Shown here piece after piece: positions 32,601-43,563 of a DNA stretch of 64,000 nucleotides; positions within the stretch are counted from its first letter, which is position 1; every line of letters begins with the position of its first letter. The position numbers and the translations under genes were made by a program. The DNA is from Spisula solida (lineage: Eukaryota > Mollusca > Bivalvia > Venerida > Mactridae). The stretch is from the NCBI GenBank assembly GCA_947247005.1, contig OX365949.1, positions 22,263,130 to 22,327,129 of the forward strand, written 5' to 3'. The notes beneath the pieces are model-generated. The model ran no database searches. It saw only the letters and a list, made by a program, of their open reading frames with translations, and was not told the DNA's origin.

Positions 32601-35600
32601 TCCACACAAGAGTCAGACATAGAACGAACCATCCACATCCACATAAAATGGATATTTCAAACAAGCCTATAAGCTCTATAAGTACAACATTAAAAAATGG
32701 TGCGTGGTTATTTGTAGAAGGTGGAGTTTTTGACGTTAAAGTGGTTGAGATGTTCCCAGCTCGAGAGCAAATGATGCATGATATTGGTGCTAAGATAAAA
32801 GTGGTGCGAGATATATCACTGCCTGTTCAATATTTGTATTGTTGTGTTGATGGCGTATGGAGGGAAGAATGTGGAGGTAAGTATAATACAAGTCAAATAG
32901 TTTTCTGCTGGCAGATGATTTAGGTCACAAACCACTAAATAAAATTGTTCTTTAGCTGAATGTAAAGTGACAATTGTCAGCCCCAAATTAAATCATGTTA
33001 AAGTCTATGGCCATTTGAGAGACCTATATCATTGAAAAGCAGTATGGTTCAGCTACAAAATAAGACCAAAAAACAGGGGGTCATGTTTAATATAAGAAAG
33101 ATTTTGTTCGTCAAAGGCGGTCGACAAATTTTTACTGACGCGCGGTCTGATCCAATGTGGGTTTTACCCTAGTCTACTTTCGCTTTGTCAAATATGCCAA
33201 AATCTCAAAATATTCAAGATGAAACACATTTACTCATTCAACTACATGTATACAATACCTTTAAACTCAATAAGATGAATCTAGTTCCATTTTGTCAAGG
33301 CATATCACCATTTCCAGGCAAACATAAGTTTCTGTAAGGACTATTTGAGTCGCGTATGCAATTAGTGGTTTATGACCTTTAGTTTCTTGCAGTTTGGATA
33401 CTGATCGAATTTATTCCGGTGTATGGTTAAATGTATCTGTCCAAATAATTCAAATACATGACTTGTAATATCGGACAATTCCGATTAATCTAACATAACC
33501 AACTATAATATGTAACAGTAATTTTGAACTTTATCACAACGAATGTCATGATGAGATATAAATCGTATTCAGTTTAAACAAACATGTAACCTCTAATTAT
33601 TTGGTTTTGTTATGTGCCGAGCGAATGAACAACTAACAATTTGAAAAACATTTATTATGTATCAATATACCATGCTTCTGTTAATATAGCAATGTGTTCT
33701 CTACGGGATGTACTCCTTAACTCACTATTTTCATGATTGACCGGGAAACGCTTTGCTTATGCAGCTGCCAGACACTTGCTGTTAAGATACATGGTCTCAA
33801 TTGCCTAGCGCTCACAATGAAATTTCGGACAGTTCTGATTTCTTCGATTTTTTTTGAAATCGTAAACCATCGAGAACAGATCAAGTGCCCCTCCATGGAC
33901 TTTTCACTTTGAGCGTACCAATATACCTGCGGCCTCATGACCCGCAGGTAATAAATTGTCTTTTGCTAACTGACCTGTCATGCTTTGTAGTTAGAAGTTG
34001 TCTCCTCAGCATGACATGCTTCTGCGTGCTCGTGAGTTTAACTACCATTGCTAAAATGTTTTGTTTCGATACAAGTACGTGGTCTGTCTATAGCGTAGGT
34101 TCGTTTCACAGCCCCACGACCAGTCGTCCCCTGTTTGGAACCGGTCTTCGGACCGTCTAAGGCAACGTTAATATATTACTTCAATCAGTAGTAAAATTAC
34201 ATGATTTACAATATAATTATCAGAGAATACAATTAACATATAGTAACGGGATTTTTATCTTTAACGTTTATAGAGAATATAACTTCAAGTATACCCATTA
34301 CCAGTGACAGAGTGATATCTGTTTTTGACGCGGGAGTTGTAAAAGTACATAAACTATGTTTTAGTTTTATGTTTAGAATACAATGATTTTACTACATATA
34401 TTTAATTCAAATACATACGTAATTATCCCGTACAAACAGGTATGTTACATTTGGTTTCTGCTTTTCAAGATTTACGTTTAAACATAATTTTGTTGCTACA
34501 TATTTTTGATGGTGCCTTAAAGAAGAAACTAGTCGTTATTCAAACAACAAAATCTACGAATATGGACTATTTCCTTGATATCAATAATACTGTTATATAG
34601 TAAAGATACAGTATAAAATGTATATGATACGTAAAGATGTATTATACCATAATCAAAATCGTATTTCCCACATCTCCTGTCAACTGTCCATTATTGTAAT
34701 CGTATGCGCAGGTGTTCAAACAACTACAACAACTTCGGCACCATCAACAACGACCACAACTTTGGCAGCAACAACAACGACTGTTCCTCCACAATCTTCA
34801 CCAGAGACTTCGAACATAGAATGGCGAAAAATGTCTGATTCAGTGGTTCCAAGAGACATTGGAATTTCCAGCATTAACACTATGGATTGGCAAGCGGCCA
34901 TGGTAATTAACCTAAGCCTCTCTCTATATATATACTCATGTTTGTTTTTCATTTTCTTTCTTAGGCCATCGGTGCTGTAATGGGAAATATTAGTTAGTTA
35001 TCTCCCCTTACTACTCCCTAAAATTTCATAGGTCCTATCATGCGGATTACTCTGCCTTTATCCCTGTTTTGTTTGTTGTACATGGTAGTAAAAGTTTGGC
35101 TCCATGTTGTTTACACACCATGGTGTATAAATGTTGACGACCTTAACATAATAGGTAATACAGAACGGAGGAATTTCATATCTAAAATCAGGGATATTTC
35201 TGTGAGAATCAAGGATAAAGTCCGAGGATCTCAACTAGTTAGGACCACTGTGCTAATTGGTATACCTCGGGCTTTATCTTACAAGGGAGATAATTTAATG
35301 CCACTAATGTCTCTCATTGGAAGCTTTAATGTCTCTTCTCCCATATCCTCCTGTATATGGTATTAGGTGTCTAGAATGATTAATACCGGTATAAGTTGTA
35401 GACCTAATCTCACTATTGACATAAAATAAATTAGTTTTAACTCACATTCATGTGTATACCCAATAATTAAATATAGAGGCTTACAGGGGAAACTGTGCTT
35501 TCCCAACTGTGTTGCCTCTTTAGATAAAGTCGTCATTATTATAATAATTAAATCAAACACACGCAATGGTTAGCGCGCTTGTCGTCTAATCTGGCGACCA

Positions 35601-38600
35601 TGGTTCTAAACCGGTTGGAGTCACACATATATATGCCTGCCATATTTCATCGGAAAGCTGACTGGCAAATAAAGGCTATGCTCGGCATGTTTAAATAGAT
35701 TTACAAATTTTAATGACTCATCTTATTCTTCCAGGATGAGTGCAAAAGACTCAATTCTACTCTAGCACATGTTTACGGTCAAAATGACATTGGGATTATG
35801 CAAACGTGGCCAATGGACTATTTACCCGGTAAGTGCGCTCTTCATTTCTTATTACAGTCCTCTGTTAAAACCTCACTCCTGGTCCCGATCTCCCTAAGCA
35901 TCTCAAGTAGAAATCTAAACTCAAATTGAGATTTTAATAATTTCACAGTCTGAATTTGAGATAAATATGAATCTTGAACTCTCATAATTTTGCTGAAATA
36001 ATCTCAGAATAATGTTTATGTTTTGTTATACCAATTTAGAGTACACTTTTCCATGGAAACTACTTCAAACGATAGGTGACAAAATTTGAGTTTAGATTGA
36101 GCTCTGATTGAGATGCTTCGGGAGAATGGGGCCAGGTAATCAAACTCATTATTTAAATATTAGGAAAGATAGACCTAACCCCCGTCATTATTAATATCAT
36201 AATTATGCGGTGTTTGAGTCAGGTTTTTTTTATCTGTCGATGGAATGATCAACTCTGGTAAAACTAACAAAAGAATATATGCCTAAGTAGTGACTTTTTT
36301 TTCAAGATGAAATTTGGCTTGGTGGAAATTTTTATGAAAACATCAATGAATGGTACTGGATGCCACAAAGTGACGATTCCCCCGACAGAGAACCTGTGGA
36401 TCAAACGTTATGGGAAAATGGATTGCCGCCTGCACCAGATGCGGGTACTTGTATATATCTGTCCAGGGTTCCGGTAGATTATGTAATTGCAGCAGGTCAA
36501 TGTGCAGACGGGAGAAATTTCATGTGTCAAGGGAATTATAGGACAGCGGGAACTTCGGCACCATTAACAACAACAACAACAACTTTGGCACCAACAACAA
36601 CAACTTTGGTACCAACAACAACGACTTTGGTACCAACAACAACGACTTTGGTACCAACAACAACGACTTTGGTACCAACAACAACGACTTTGGTACCAAC
36701 AACAACGACTTTGGCACCAACAACAACGACTTTGGTACCAACAACAACGACTTTGGTACCAACAACAACGACTTTGGTACCAACAACAACGACTTTGGTA
36801 CCAACAACAACGACTTTGGCACCAACAACAACGACTTTGGTACCAACAACAACGACTTTGGCACCAACAACAACGACTTTGGTACCAACAACAACGACTT
36901 TGGCACCAACAACGACGACTGTTCCACCCCAATCTTCACCTGAGACTTCGAACGTAGAATGGCGAAGCATGTCGGATTCAGCGGTTCCGAGAGACATTGG
37001 CATTTCCAGCATAAACAAATTGGGTTGGGAAGCGGCCATGGTAAGCACACTATACCTATCTACAATGTACTCCTAATGATTTTGGTTACATCGTTTGGCT
37101 TCTCTATATTCTCTCTCTCTCTCTCTTACTAGTACATTTAATAGCAAACAGATACATCATACTCGTACATATTCAGCACTATACAAGATGTTTCGCTAAT
37201 AAATCCAACTGTTTCTTTTGGTTTGACGCCGTGTTTGCAACCGATGTTTAGTCCGGTACAGCGAACAGTAGACCGAACATGTGTTTAGTTGCATGAGCAA
37301 ATGAAAACATAATACACAAAAGTATACGTCACAATATCCAACACAAACTAAACAAGAAAATGAAATTATTCAAATTAAACCGGTAAAAGTCCTAGGGCGA
37401 ATTTATCGGCAACAAATCAGTTTTGGTTTGGTGGTTTCGAAATTGTTTCAAACTACTTTGTTTTAGTTTAGTTTACATGCGGTTTACTACAATTACAAAA
37501 ATATGACGGACAATTATATCATATTTTCGCTACTAAAGGGTCGAAATGCAGTCCTATTCCCCTATCCAAAAATATATTATCCCTCTTTTTGAACAATAAA
37601 CTCTCTCAAAAACAATTACATCATGTAAATATATATCCTTACCATCAACATCTGAAAACAGCCTATAAATGAATCAAAGCACTGAGAGTAGTGGTGGGAG
37701 GCGATCTGGTTGCTGCTACTAAAGCTTAAACCGACTTTACACGTTTAATGTTCGTTTTCTTACTGCCGATCTAGTCCTGAATGTCAAAATGGGCATATGT
37801 GACTATATAGGCATGTTGGGTATCTAAATAATTGTTAAAAGGTGCATATTAATTTATATGTAATACGTGTATTGAATGCGTATATCAAAAGTGGCTTTAA
37901 AATAATACTACGCGCCTATTTATCTGATTCTACAGTACCGTCTTGTAATCACTTCCCTCACAGCGTGAGACAGTCTATAGAAAGCGGCTAGCCAGTACAG
38001 CGACACCATATGATTGCATAACAGTACTTTGCAGACCGTATACGATTCATTGATAAAACCATCACTTGACCGTAGTCTGAAGTTTCTAAAAATAGCTTTA
38101 CAGCCGGGACATTTGATGAACACGTCATTTTCGTATTATGAAACAAGTTCGGTATCGGCCGGTGTAGTGATTTTTTGCAAAAATATCGATTTAACAAACA
38201 GTTTCATAATCATTTTTGATCTTAGAATAAACAAATTTGCTGATTGGCTTAAATCAGTTAAAAAATTTGGAGAAACATAATAAATTATGTAGCAGTATTG
38301 GGAATGTTGACAGTTTCTGGAACTACTTGAATGCGGATTCACATAGCAGCCTAAAGGCGGTTAATTTTGTATTAGGAAATGGGCAATGGTAGTAATGAAA
38401 GGCTTAAACGCCTCCCAAAAACTAATCACTATAAGACAATTAAACATTTAACTTTCTCCCTTCACGAAAGAATAGAGGGGACCCTGATAATTTTATTGTG
38501 AAGTTATTGACCTAACTACCTACCTAGTCCTCTTCGGGCTGGTTTGCCATCACCAAAGAACGCCAATGTTTTCTACCTGTAACTAGTCGCTCCACTTGTC

Positions 38601-41600
38601 CCCGTGTCCACCCTTTCTCGGTCAGTTCTCGATTTGTGGATCTTCGCCAATTTACCTTCGGTCTTCCTCTATTTCTCTTCCCTGGTGGTGTCCATTTCAT
38701 AGCCACCCGTGGGATGGAATCTGGTTTCATTTGGCTAACGTGACCTATTTATCTCCATCTGCGTCTCTGGATTTCTGTAGAGACAGGGATTGTGTGTGTT
38801 CTCTGGTAGAGGTCTTTGTTTGAGATGGTGTTTGGTCAGAAGATACGTAGAATTCTTCTTAGGCATCTCGTTTGGAAGACATCAAGACTGTGTGTTATGT
38901 TGTTAGTTATCTTCCATGATTCTGCACCATACGTGACGTTATTGAGAATTGGGAATATTCATGTGTAGATGTTTATTTATTTCTTGATTATTTATTTTTA
39001 ACGAAAACATCCACCATCAAGATGTTTCCGCCATGTTTGTTAAATTGGAACCATTTCGGATAGTCACGAACCGACCAAACTACACAAGCGCTGGTTCAAT
39101 AGGTTTGACAAACTAGTTGGAAATCTCCAGGTAAACCAAAACCAGTTTGCTCCCAGATTGTTAAGAAAAAATGTCTGTAAAACCGTCAATAAAGCAAAAC
39201 CGGTTCGTAGCCGATAAATTCTCCCCTAATTCCAGTTGTCCAGCAATCCTAAATAAACCATTTATCATTGTAAATGGCACAACCCTACAGGCGCAAAAAT
39301 GAAGTTTCAATGTGTCAGAAACATCAGAAAATTGAGATATTGGAGAAACATGTTCGCAATCATACCAAAGATGGGTTGAAATATGGTTTCAGATTTACTG
39401 CTCCTTTTCTTGACCTTCTGTGTGTATGAGCAACAGGTCAACAGGGAAATGTGTCTAGAGTGGTTTATATGAGATGTAAAATTTGCATCACAATTGACCT
39501 GAATTAAATAGGCAATTACACAATCATTATCTAAAGCACATGCTTACATGTAACATACAAATAGGTATGATAATGACTGAAGAGTGTCGGTCTGGAATTA
39601 GGTGACCGTGTCTATATTAAACATTTCAATTACATGTACGTCGTTTGATATTTTATATTTTTAGGATGAGTGTAAAAGACTAAATGCTGTTCTTGCACAT
39701 GTATATAATCAAGGAGATATTGACATAATGATCACATGGCCAGCAGATGTTTTACCTGGTAAGTACATTCTAAAAAGTCAAACTAAGTATCAATTAACGT
39801 TACCGCCTTTATCTGTGGACCCGAATGCGTAATTGTATTTAAGACGGTGCTTTCAGTGAGGGCACAATGTGGGCATATTGATATGTCATTTCTGTAGAAT
39901 ATGACATTACATATGCCTAACGAGTAACGTAATATTTTTAAGATCAAATATGGCTTGGTGGGAGGTATGATGAATACACCAACGAATGGTATTGGATGCC
40001 CCGAAGTGCCGATTCCACCGACAGGGAACCTGTTGATCTGAATTTGTTGGTAAATGTATGGTCGCCTGAACCAGGTACGGACAGCTGTATTTACCTTTCC
40101 GTGGCTGCGACAGGTTATGTTCTTACAGTTGGTCCATGTGCAGACACGAGACATTTTATGTGTCAAAGGAATTATGTGACAGCGACAACATCGTTACCAA
40201 CGACAACGACGACATTGGCACCAACAACGACGACGACTTTGGCACCAACAACAACGACAGTTATTCCACAAACTTCACCTGTGACTTCGGACATAGCATG
40301 GCGTAACATGGAGGATTCAGTGGTTCCAAGAGGCATTGGTATTTCCATGAGCACATTGAATTGGCAAGCGGCTATGGTAAGCTACTTATCAATATAGATT
40401 ATATAGATGATTATACAACTTCGCTTATCCATAATTTTCTTTTCTGCAACTGCTTGTCAGTAGACATGTTTTTACCAAATGCAACCCAGTTTCAGTCCGA
40501 TACAGCAGGCAGTGTTAATCTGGCATGCTGTAAACAATTAAACGTTACAGTAACAAGTTAAAACATAAAATTATGCTTGGACAGGAGGCGGCACTCAATA
40601 GACACACCCAAGCACGAAAAACACAAAAGGGAACACACGAAAAGAAAAAGCACATAGCACAAGCATACGTCTCAATGCCTAACACAGACCACAAGCATAC
40701 GTCTCAATGCCTAACACAGACCACAAGCATACGTCTCAATGCCCAACACAGACCACAAGCATACGTCTCAATGCCTAACACAGACCACAAGCACACCTCT
40801 CAATGCCTAACACAGACCACAAGCACACCTCTCAATGCCTGACACAGACCACAAGCATACGTCTCAATGCCTGACACAGACCACAAGCATACGTCTCAAT
40901 GCCTAACACAGACCACAAGCACACGTCTCAATGCCTAACACAGACCACAAGCACACGTCTCAATGCCTAACACAGACCACAAGCACACGTCTCAATGCCT
41001 AACACTGACCACAAGCATACGTCTCAATGCCTAACACAGACCACAAGCATACGTCTCAATGCCTAACACAGACCACAAGCATACGTCTCAATGCCTAACA
41101 CAGACCACAAGCACACGTCTCAATGCCTAACACAGACCACAAGCATACGTCTCAATGCCTAACACAGACCACAAGCACACGTCTCAATACCTAACACAGA
41201 CCACAAGCATACGTCTCAATGCCTAACACAGACCACAAGCATACGTCTCAATGCCTAACACAGACCACAAGCACACGTCTCAATGCCTAACACAACACTG
41301 AACGAGAAAACAAAACAAAACTGTCCTAAAAGTCCTAATTGCAGGTGTCATATAAGTCCTAAGAAGTTTCAGAAATACTTTAAATGGTTACGGAATAACC
41401 CTAGTGCCGCCATATAAGTACTTAGAAGTTTCAGAAACACTTTAAATGGTTAAGGAATAACCCTAGTGCCGCCATATAAGTACTTAGAAGTTTCAGAAAC
41501 ACTTTAAATGGTTAAGGAATAACCCAAGTGCCGCCATATAAGTACTTAGAAGTTTCAGAAACACTTTAAATGGTTAAGGAATAACCCTAGTGCCGCCATA

Positions 41601-43563
41601 TAAGTTCTTAGAAGTTTCAGAAACACTTTAAATGGTTAAGGAATAACCCTAGTGCCGCCATATAAGTTCTTAGAAGTTTCAGAAAAACTTTAAATGGTTA
41701 AGGAATAACCCTAGTGCCGCCATATAAGTACTTAGAAGTTTCAGAAACACTTTAAATGATTACGGAATAACCCTAGTGCCGCCATATAAGTTCTTAGAAG
41801 TTTAAGAAACACTGTAAATGATTACGGAATAACCCTAGTGCCGCCATATAAGTTCTTAGAAGTTTCAGAAACACTGTAAATGATTACGGAATAACCCTAG
41901 TGCTGCCATATAAGTTCTTAGAAGTTTAAGAAACACTGTAAATGATAAAGGAATAACCCTGGTGCCGCATCAATGATTTTTACGGAACGAGAAAATGCAA
42001 CTTAATCGCTGCTGGTCCTAATTGCTGGTGTCAAAAAGGCCTAAAAAGTTTAACACTATCCATGTATCAAACGTATTTTCATTATAAACACAGTTACACT
42101 TAGTCATAACTATAATTGATCATAGACTTCGGATATTTCGAGCACCTGGCTTAACTCGAGCATTTGGCTTGTCCCGATGGGTCCTCGAGATAACGAGGTT
42201 TTACTGTAAATTGTATAACCTTGAACTTATGATGGCTTAAGATTACTGAATAGGACTTATATGACTATGATGAATGCTTGAATTAAATCGTTTGATATTG
42301 TTTTCTCACAGGAAGAGTGCACACGACTATCTGCTACTCTAGCACAAGTTTATGGTCAAGGCGACGTTGACATAATGAAACAATGGTCATCAGAAGATGT
42401 ACCGGTACCAGGTTAGTTTATTTTATATTTTCCTTTTGCCGTTTAAAACCTTGCTCCCGATCAGACTATTCGACATCTAAATGATAAGATAGAGCCGCTT
42501 TATTTGATGGTGCATATCTTGAAACATCAGACGTAAGTGACCTTTAGATCAGGGAAGCTATGGTTCATTATTGTCTATGGTCCGTGACTTATGTACCCTA
42601 GGTGACGTAAGTGACCTTTAGATCAGGGAAGCTATGGTCCATTATTGTGTATGGTCCGTGACTTATGTACCCTAGGTGACGTAAGTGACCTTTAGATCAG
42701 GGAAGCTATGGTCCATTATTGTGTATGGTCCGTGACTTATGTACCCTAGGTGACGTAAGTGACCTTTAGATCAGGGAAGCTATTGTCCATTATTGTGTAT
42801 GGACCGTGACTTATGTACCCTAGGTGACGTAAGTGACCTTTAGATCAGGGAAGATATGGTCCATTATTGTGTATGGACCGTGATGTATGTATCTTAGGTG
42901 ACGTAAGTGACCTTTAGATCAGGGAAGCTATGGTCCATTATTGTGTATGGTCCGTGACTTATGTACCCTAGGTGACGTAAGTGACTTTTAAATCAGGGAA
43001 GCTATGGTCCATTATTGTCTATGGACCGTGATGTATGTATCTTAGGTGGCATAAGTGACCTTTAGATCAGGGAAGCTATGGTCCATTATTGTCTATGGTC
43101 CGTGACTTATGTATCCTAGGTGACGTAAGATACCTTTAGATTGTTTTTCTCATTGATAATCGTGTTAAATCTATTACGACGAACAGTTTGAGCCCATAAA
43201 AAAGAACATTTATGCAGAGAGGGTCATTGCATAGACCTACTTTAATCCATAACGTTATTGTTTCTAGATGAAGCGTGGCTTGGGGGAAGGCTGAATGAAA
43301 ACACGGACGAATGGAGATGGATGCCACTAGCTGGAAATTCCGATCCCGATGGCGAATCCTCGACAGGAGAACTTGTTGATCCGTCATTGTGGGGAGACGA
43401 AGGGCCGCCGCCTCCAGATGTTGACGACTGTTTATATCTTACTAAAGTTGTTACCATCTCTATAGCAGCGCTTGTTCCTGCTGCACCGAATTATATCGTT
43501 AATACAGCTCCTTGTGTGGACATTAAACCTTTTATATGTCAAGGCGATTATAATACCGACTAA
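29399..43563 (+). CDS. Secreted PAN / C-type lectin-like mucin protein, three CTLDs (plus-strand paralogue)
   Basis: Ten exons: 29399-29695, 31745-31841, about 32683-32876, 34712-34902, 35735-35828, 36307-37040, 39665-39758, 39943-40376, 42312-42411, 43268-43563. The order matches the minus paralogue (signal peptide, PAN-like domain, NCPAGQKCSKRKDDTYGC motif, YCCVDGVW domain, Thr linker, CTLD, Thr linker, CTLD) with one extra linker-CTLD module before the end. The second linker is the longest, about 17 TTTTL(V/A)P heptads coded by 36550-36925. All borders except the 5' end of exon 3 show good GT-AG sites and matching phases. CTLDs have the WLGG, WMP, C(I/L)YL and F(M/I)CQ framework but no complete EPN or QPD motif. 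Exon 3 may carry a frame problem, treated as a finding, so integrity is not certain. Confidence 0.83.
29947..31318. repeat. 20/41-bp minisatellite, intron 1 of plus lectin gene
   Basis: Early copies are a 20-bp unit (TCGTATCACAATGTCGAGTG). Later copies alternate it with a 21-bp variant (TCGTATCGTGTTGTTGCCAT plus G), making a 41-bp composite. The whole array has no stop codon in any forward frame, which creates three overlapping frames of 450-507 codons that I regard as non-genic. Confidence 0.95.
31745..31841 (+). CDS. Plus lectin gene exon 2 (Cys motif)
   Basis: EIMSKHCNNRDNCPAGQKCS to GCIIE, 97 bp, acceptor AATGAAG, donor GAAG|GTAAGT, phase 1. Confidence 0.82.
31907..32160. mobile_element. 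MITE, CCTGGCCCCGATCTCC family, copy 1
   Basis: Begins CCTGGCCCCGATCTCC and ends with the inverted GAGATGCTTCGAGAGATCGG. Second copy at 35878-36136. Confidence 0.6.
32683..32876 (+). CDS. Plus lectin gene exon 3 (YCCVDGVW domain), 5' border uncertain
   Basis: NGAWLFVEGG to YCCVDGVWREECG aligns over 60 residues without gaps to the minus paralogue and ends at GGAG|GTAAGT. The start homologous to that of the minus gene (after ATAAG at 32678-32682) leaves the exon one base short and out of frame. Another acceptor must be used, or the exon is damaged. Confidence 0.55.
32932..33379. mobile_element. MITE, AGGTCA.AAACCACTAAAT ends, copy 1
   Basis: Left AGGTCACAAACCACTAAAT, right the reverse complement of AAGGTCATAAACCACTAAT. 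Interior shared with 52579-52996. In intron 3 of the plus lectin gene. Confidence 0.65.
33380..34600. other. Rest of intron 3 of plus lectin gene
   Basis: No exon or clear repeat was recognised. Some short inverted words (GGAACCGGTCTTCGGACCGTC near 34137-34157) form a small hairpin. Confidence 0.35.
34712..34902 (+). CDS. Plus lectin gene exon 4 (Thr linker, start of CTLD 1)
   Basis: Acceptor TATGCGCAG; VQTTTTTSAPSTTTT linker, then NIEWRKMSDSVVPRDIGISS to DWQAAM at ATG|GTAATT. Confidence 0.85.
35563..35693 (+). repeat. tRNA-derived SINE, family B (copy 1)
   Basis: GGTTAGCGCGCTTGTCGTCT head, then CTGACTGGCAAATAAAGGCT body and CTCGGCAT tail, shared with 45983-46125. The B box is mutated (GGTTCTAAACC). 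Confidence 0.7.
35735..35828 (+). CDS. Plus lectin gene exon 5 (CTLD 1 middle)
   Basis: DECKRLNSTLAHVYGQNDIG to DYLP, 94 bp, phase 0 to 1. Confidence 0.87.
35878..36136. mobile_element. MITE, CCTGGTCCCGATCTCC family, copy 2
   Basis: Terminal inverted repeats CCTGG(T/C)CCC...CTCCC...AAGCATCTCAA at both ends; related to 31907-32160. Confidence 0.7.
36307..37040 (+). CDS. Plus lectin gene exon 6 (end of CTLD 1, long Thr linker, start of CTLD 2)
   Basis: Closes CTLD 1 with FMCQGN, then a heptad array coded by a 21-bp repeat (36585-36925), then opens CTLD 2 (NVEWRSMSDSAVPRDIGISS to GWEAAM). Acceptor TTTTTCAAG, donor ATG|GTAAGC. Confidence 0.88.
37041..38520. other. Intron 6 of plus lectin gene, left part
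   Basis: Has a short (CT)n run at about 37107-37126 and a diverged inverted copy of the GTTGGGCATTGTGCC repeat at about 37195-37395. Nothing else was recognised. Confidence 0.4.
38524..38960 (-). mobile_element. LINE endonuclease/reverse-transcriptase 3' end, decayed
   Basis: Reads YGAESWKITNN, CLRRILRI, IPRVAMKWTPPGKRNRGRPK, WRRS, GWTRGQVERLV and WRSLVMANQPEED. This is the usual C-terminal tail of RTE/CR1-like LINE proteins (xPPGKRxRGRPKxTWRR). Two in-frame stops upstream of 38730 show it is inactive. Inserted antisense in intron 6 of the plus lectin gene. Confidence 0.8.
39350..39520 (+). repeat. Diverged SINE family A body
   Basis: ATACCAAAGATG, GTGTCTAGAGTGGTTTATAT and TCACAATTGACCTGAATTAA resemble the 3' part of the SINE at 21877-22135. 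The tRNA head is lost. Confidence 0.5.
39665..39758 (+). CDS. Plus lectin gene exon 7 (CTLD 2 middle)
   Basis: DECKRLNAVLAHVYNQGDID to ADVLP, 94 bp, acceptor TTTTTAG. Confidence 0.87.
39943..40376 (+). CDS. Plus lectin gene exon 8 (end of CTLD 2, Thr linker, start of CTLD 3)
   Basis: QIWLGGRYDEYTNEWYWMPR to FMCQRN, short TTTT linker, then DIAWRNMEDSVVPRGIGISM to NWQAAM at ATG|GTAAGC. Confidence 0.88.
40573..41335 (-). repeat. Dispersed repeat copy with an internal 32-bp minisatellite (about 20 copies)
   Basis: The ends (GGACAGGAGGCGGCACTCAA on the left, ACTGAACGAGAAAACAAAAC on the right) match the inverted dispersed repeat at 57400-57625. Between them a 32-bp unit (CAATGCCTAACACAGACCAC plus AAGCATACGTCT) is repeated from about 40656 to 41290. 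In the simple copy at 57480-57570 the equivalent segment occurs once. Confidence 0.85.
41349..41970. repeat. 62-bp minisatellite (10 copies), intron 8 of plus lectin gene
   Basis: Unit starts CATATAAGTACTTAGAAGTT and ends AACCCTAGTGCCGC. Copies differ at few positions. Confidence 0.93.
42100..42208. mobile_element. Possible TcMar-Tigger/pogo-like terminal fragment
   Basis: CCTCGAGATAACGAGGTTTTACTG, read in 20-base pieces as CGAGATAACGAGGTTTTACT, ends next to TA. It resembles the inverted CAGTnnAACCTCGTTAT terminus of Tigger-type elements. The other end was not found. Confidence 0.4.
42312..42411 (+). CDS. Plus lectin gene exon 9 (CTLD 3 middle)
   Basis: EECTRLSATLAQVYGQGDVD to SSEDVPVP, 100 bp, two codons longer than the 94-bp sister exons. 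The donor CAG|GTTAGT was chosen for phase. Confidence 0.8.
42527..43140. repeat. 75-bp minisatellite (about 8 copies), intron 9 of plus lectin gene
   Basis: Unit begins GGTGACGTAAGTGACCTTTA and ends GACTTATGTACCCTAG. Each copy carries a GTAAGT donor-like word in the sense direction. Confidence 0.93.
43268..43563 (+). CDS. Plus lectin gene exon 10 (C-terminal third of CTLD 3)
   Basis: EAWLGGRLNENTDEWRWMPL to IKPFICQGDYNTD-stop. Closest to exon 8 of the minus gene, so the terminal module is orthologous between the paralogues and the extra module was inserted internally. AATAAA at 43562-43567 overlaps the TAA stop. Confidence 0.87.

Noticed and set aside
35040..35366. 108-codon frame starting MRITLPLSLFCLLYMVV, resembling a signal peptide
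   Set aside because: Lies in intron 4 of the lectin gene, no family resemblance, no splice support; edges TTATCTCCCCTT and AAGGGAGATAA suggest a repeat instead.
38014..38280. 88-codon frame in lectin intron 6
   Set aside because: Composition and opposite-strand frames of similar length indicate chance; no recognisable domain.
40656..41290. CRISPR-like regular array
   Set aside because: Units are contiguous 32-bp tandem copies without unique spacers, in an animal intron.
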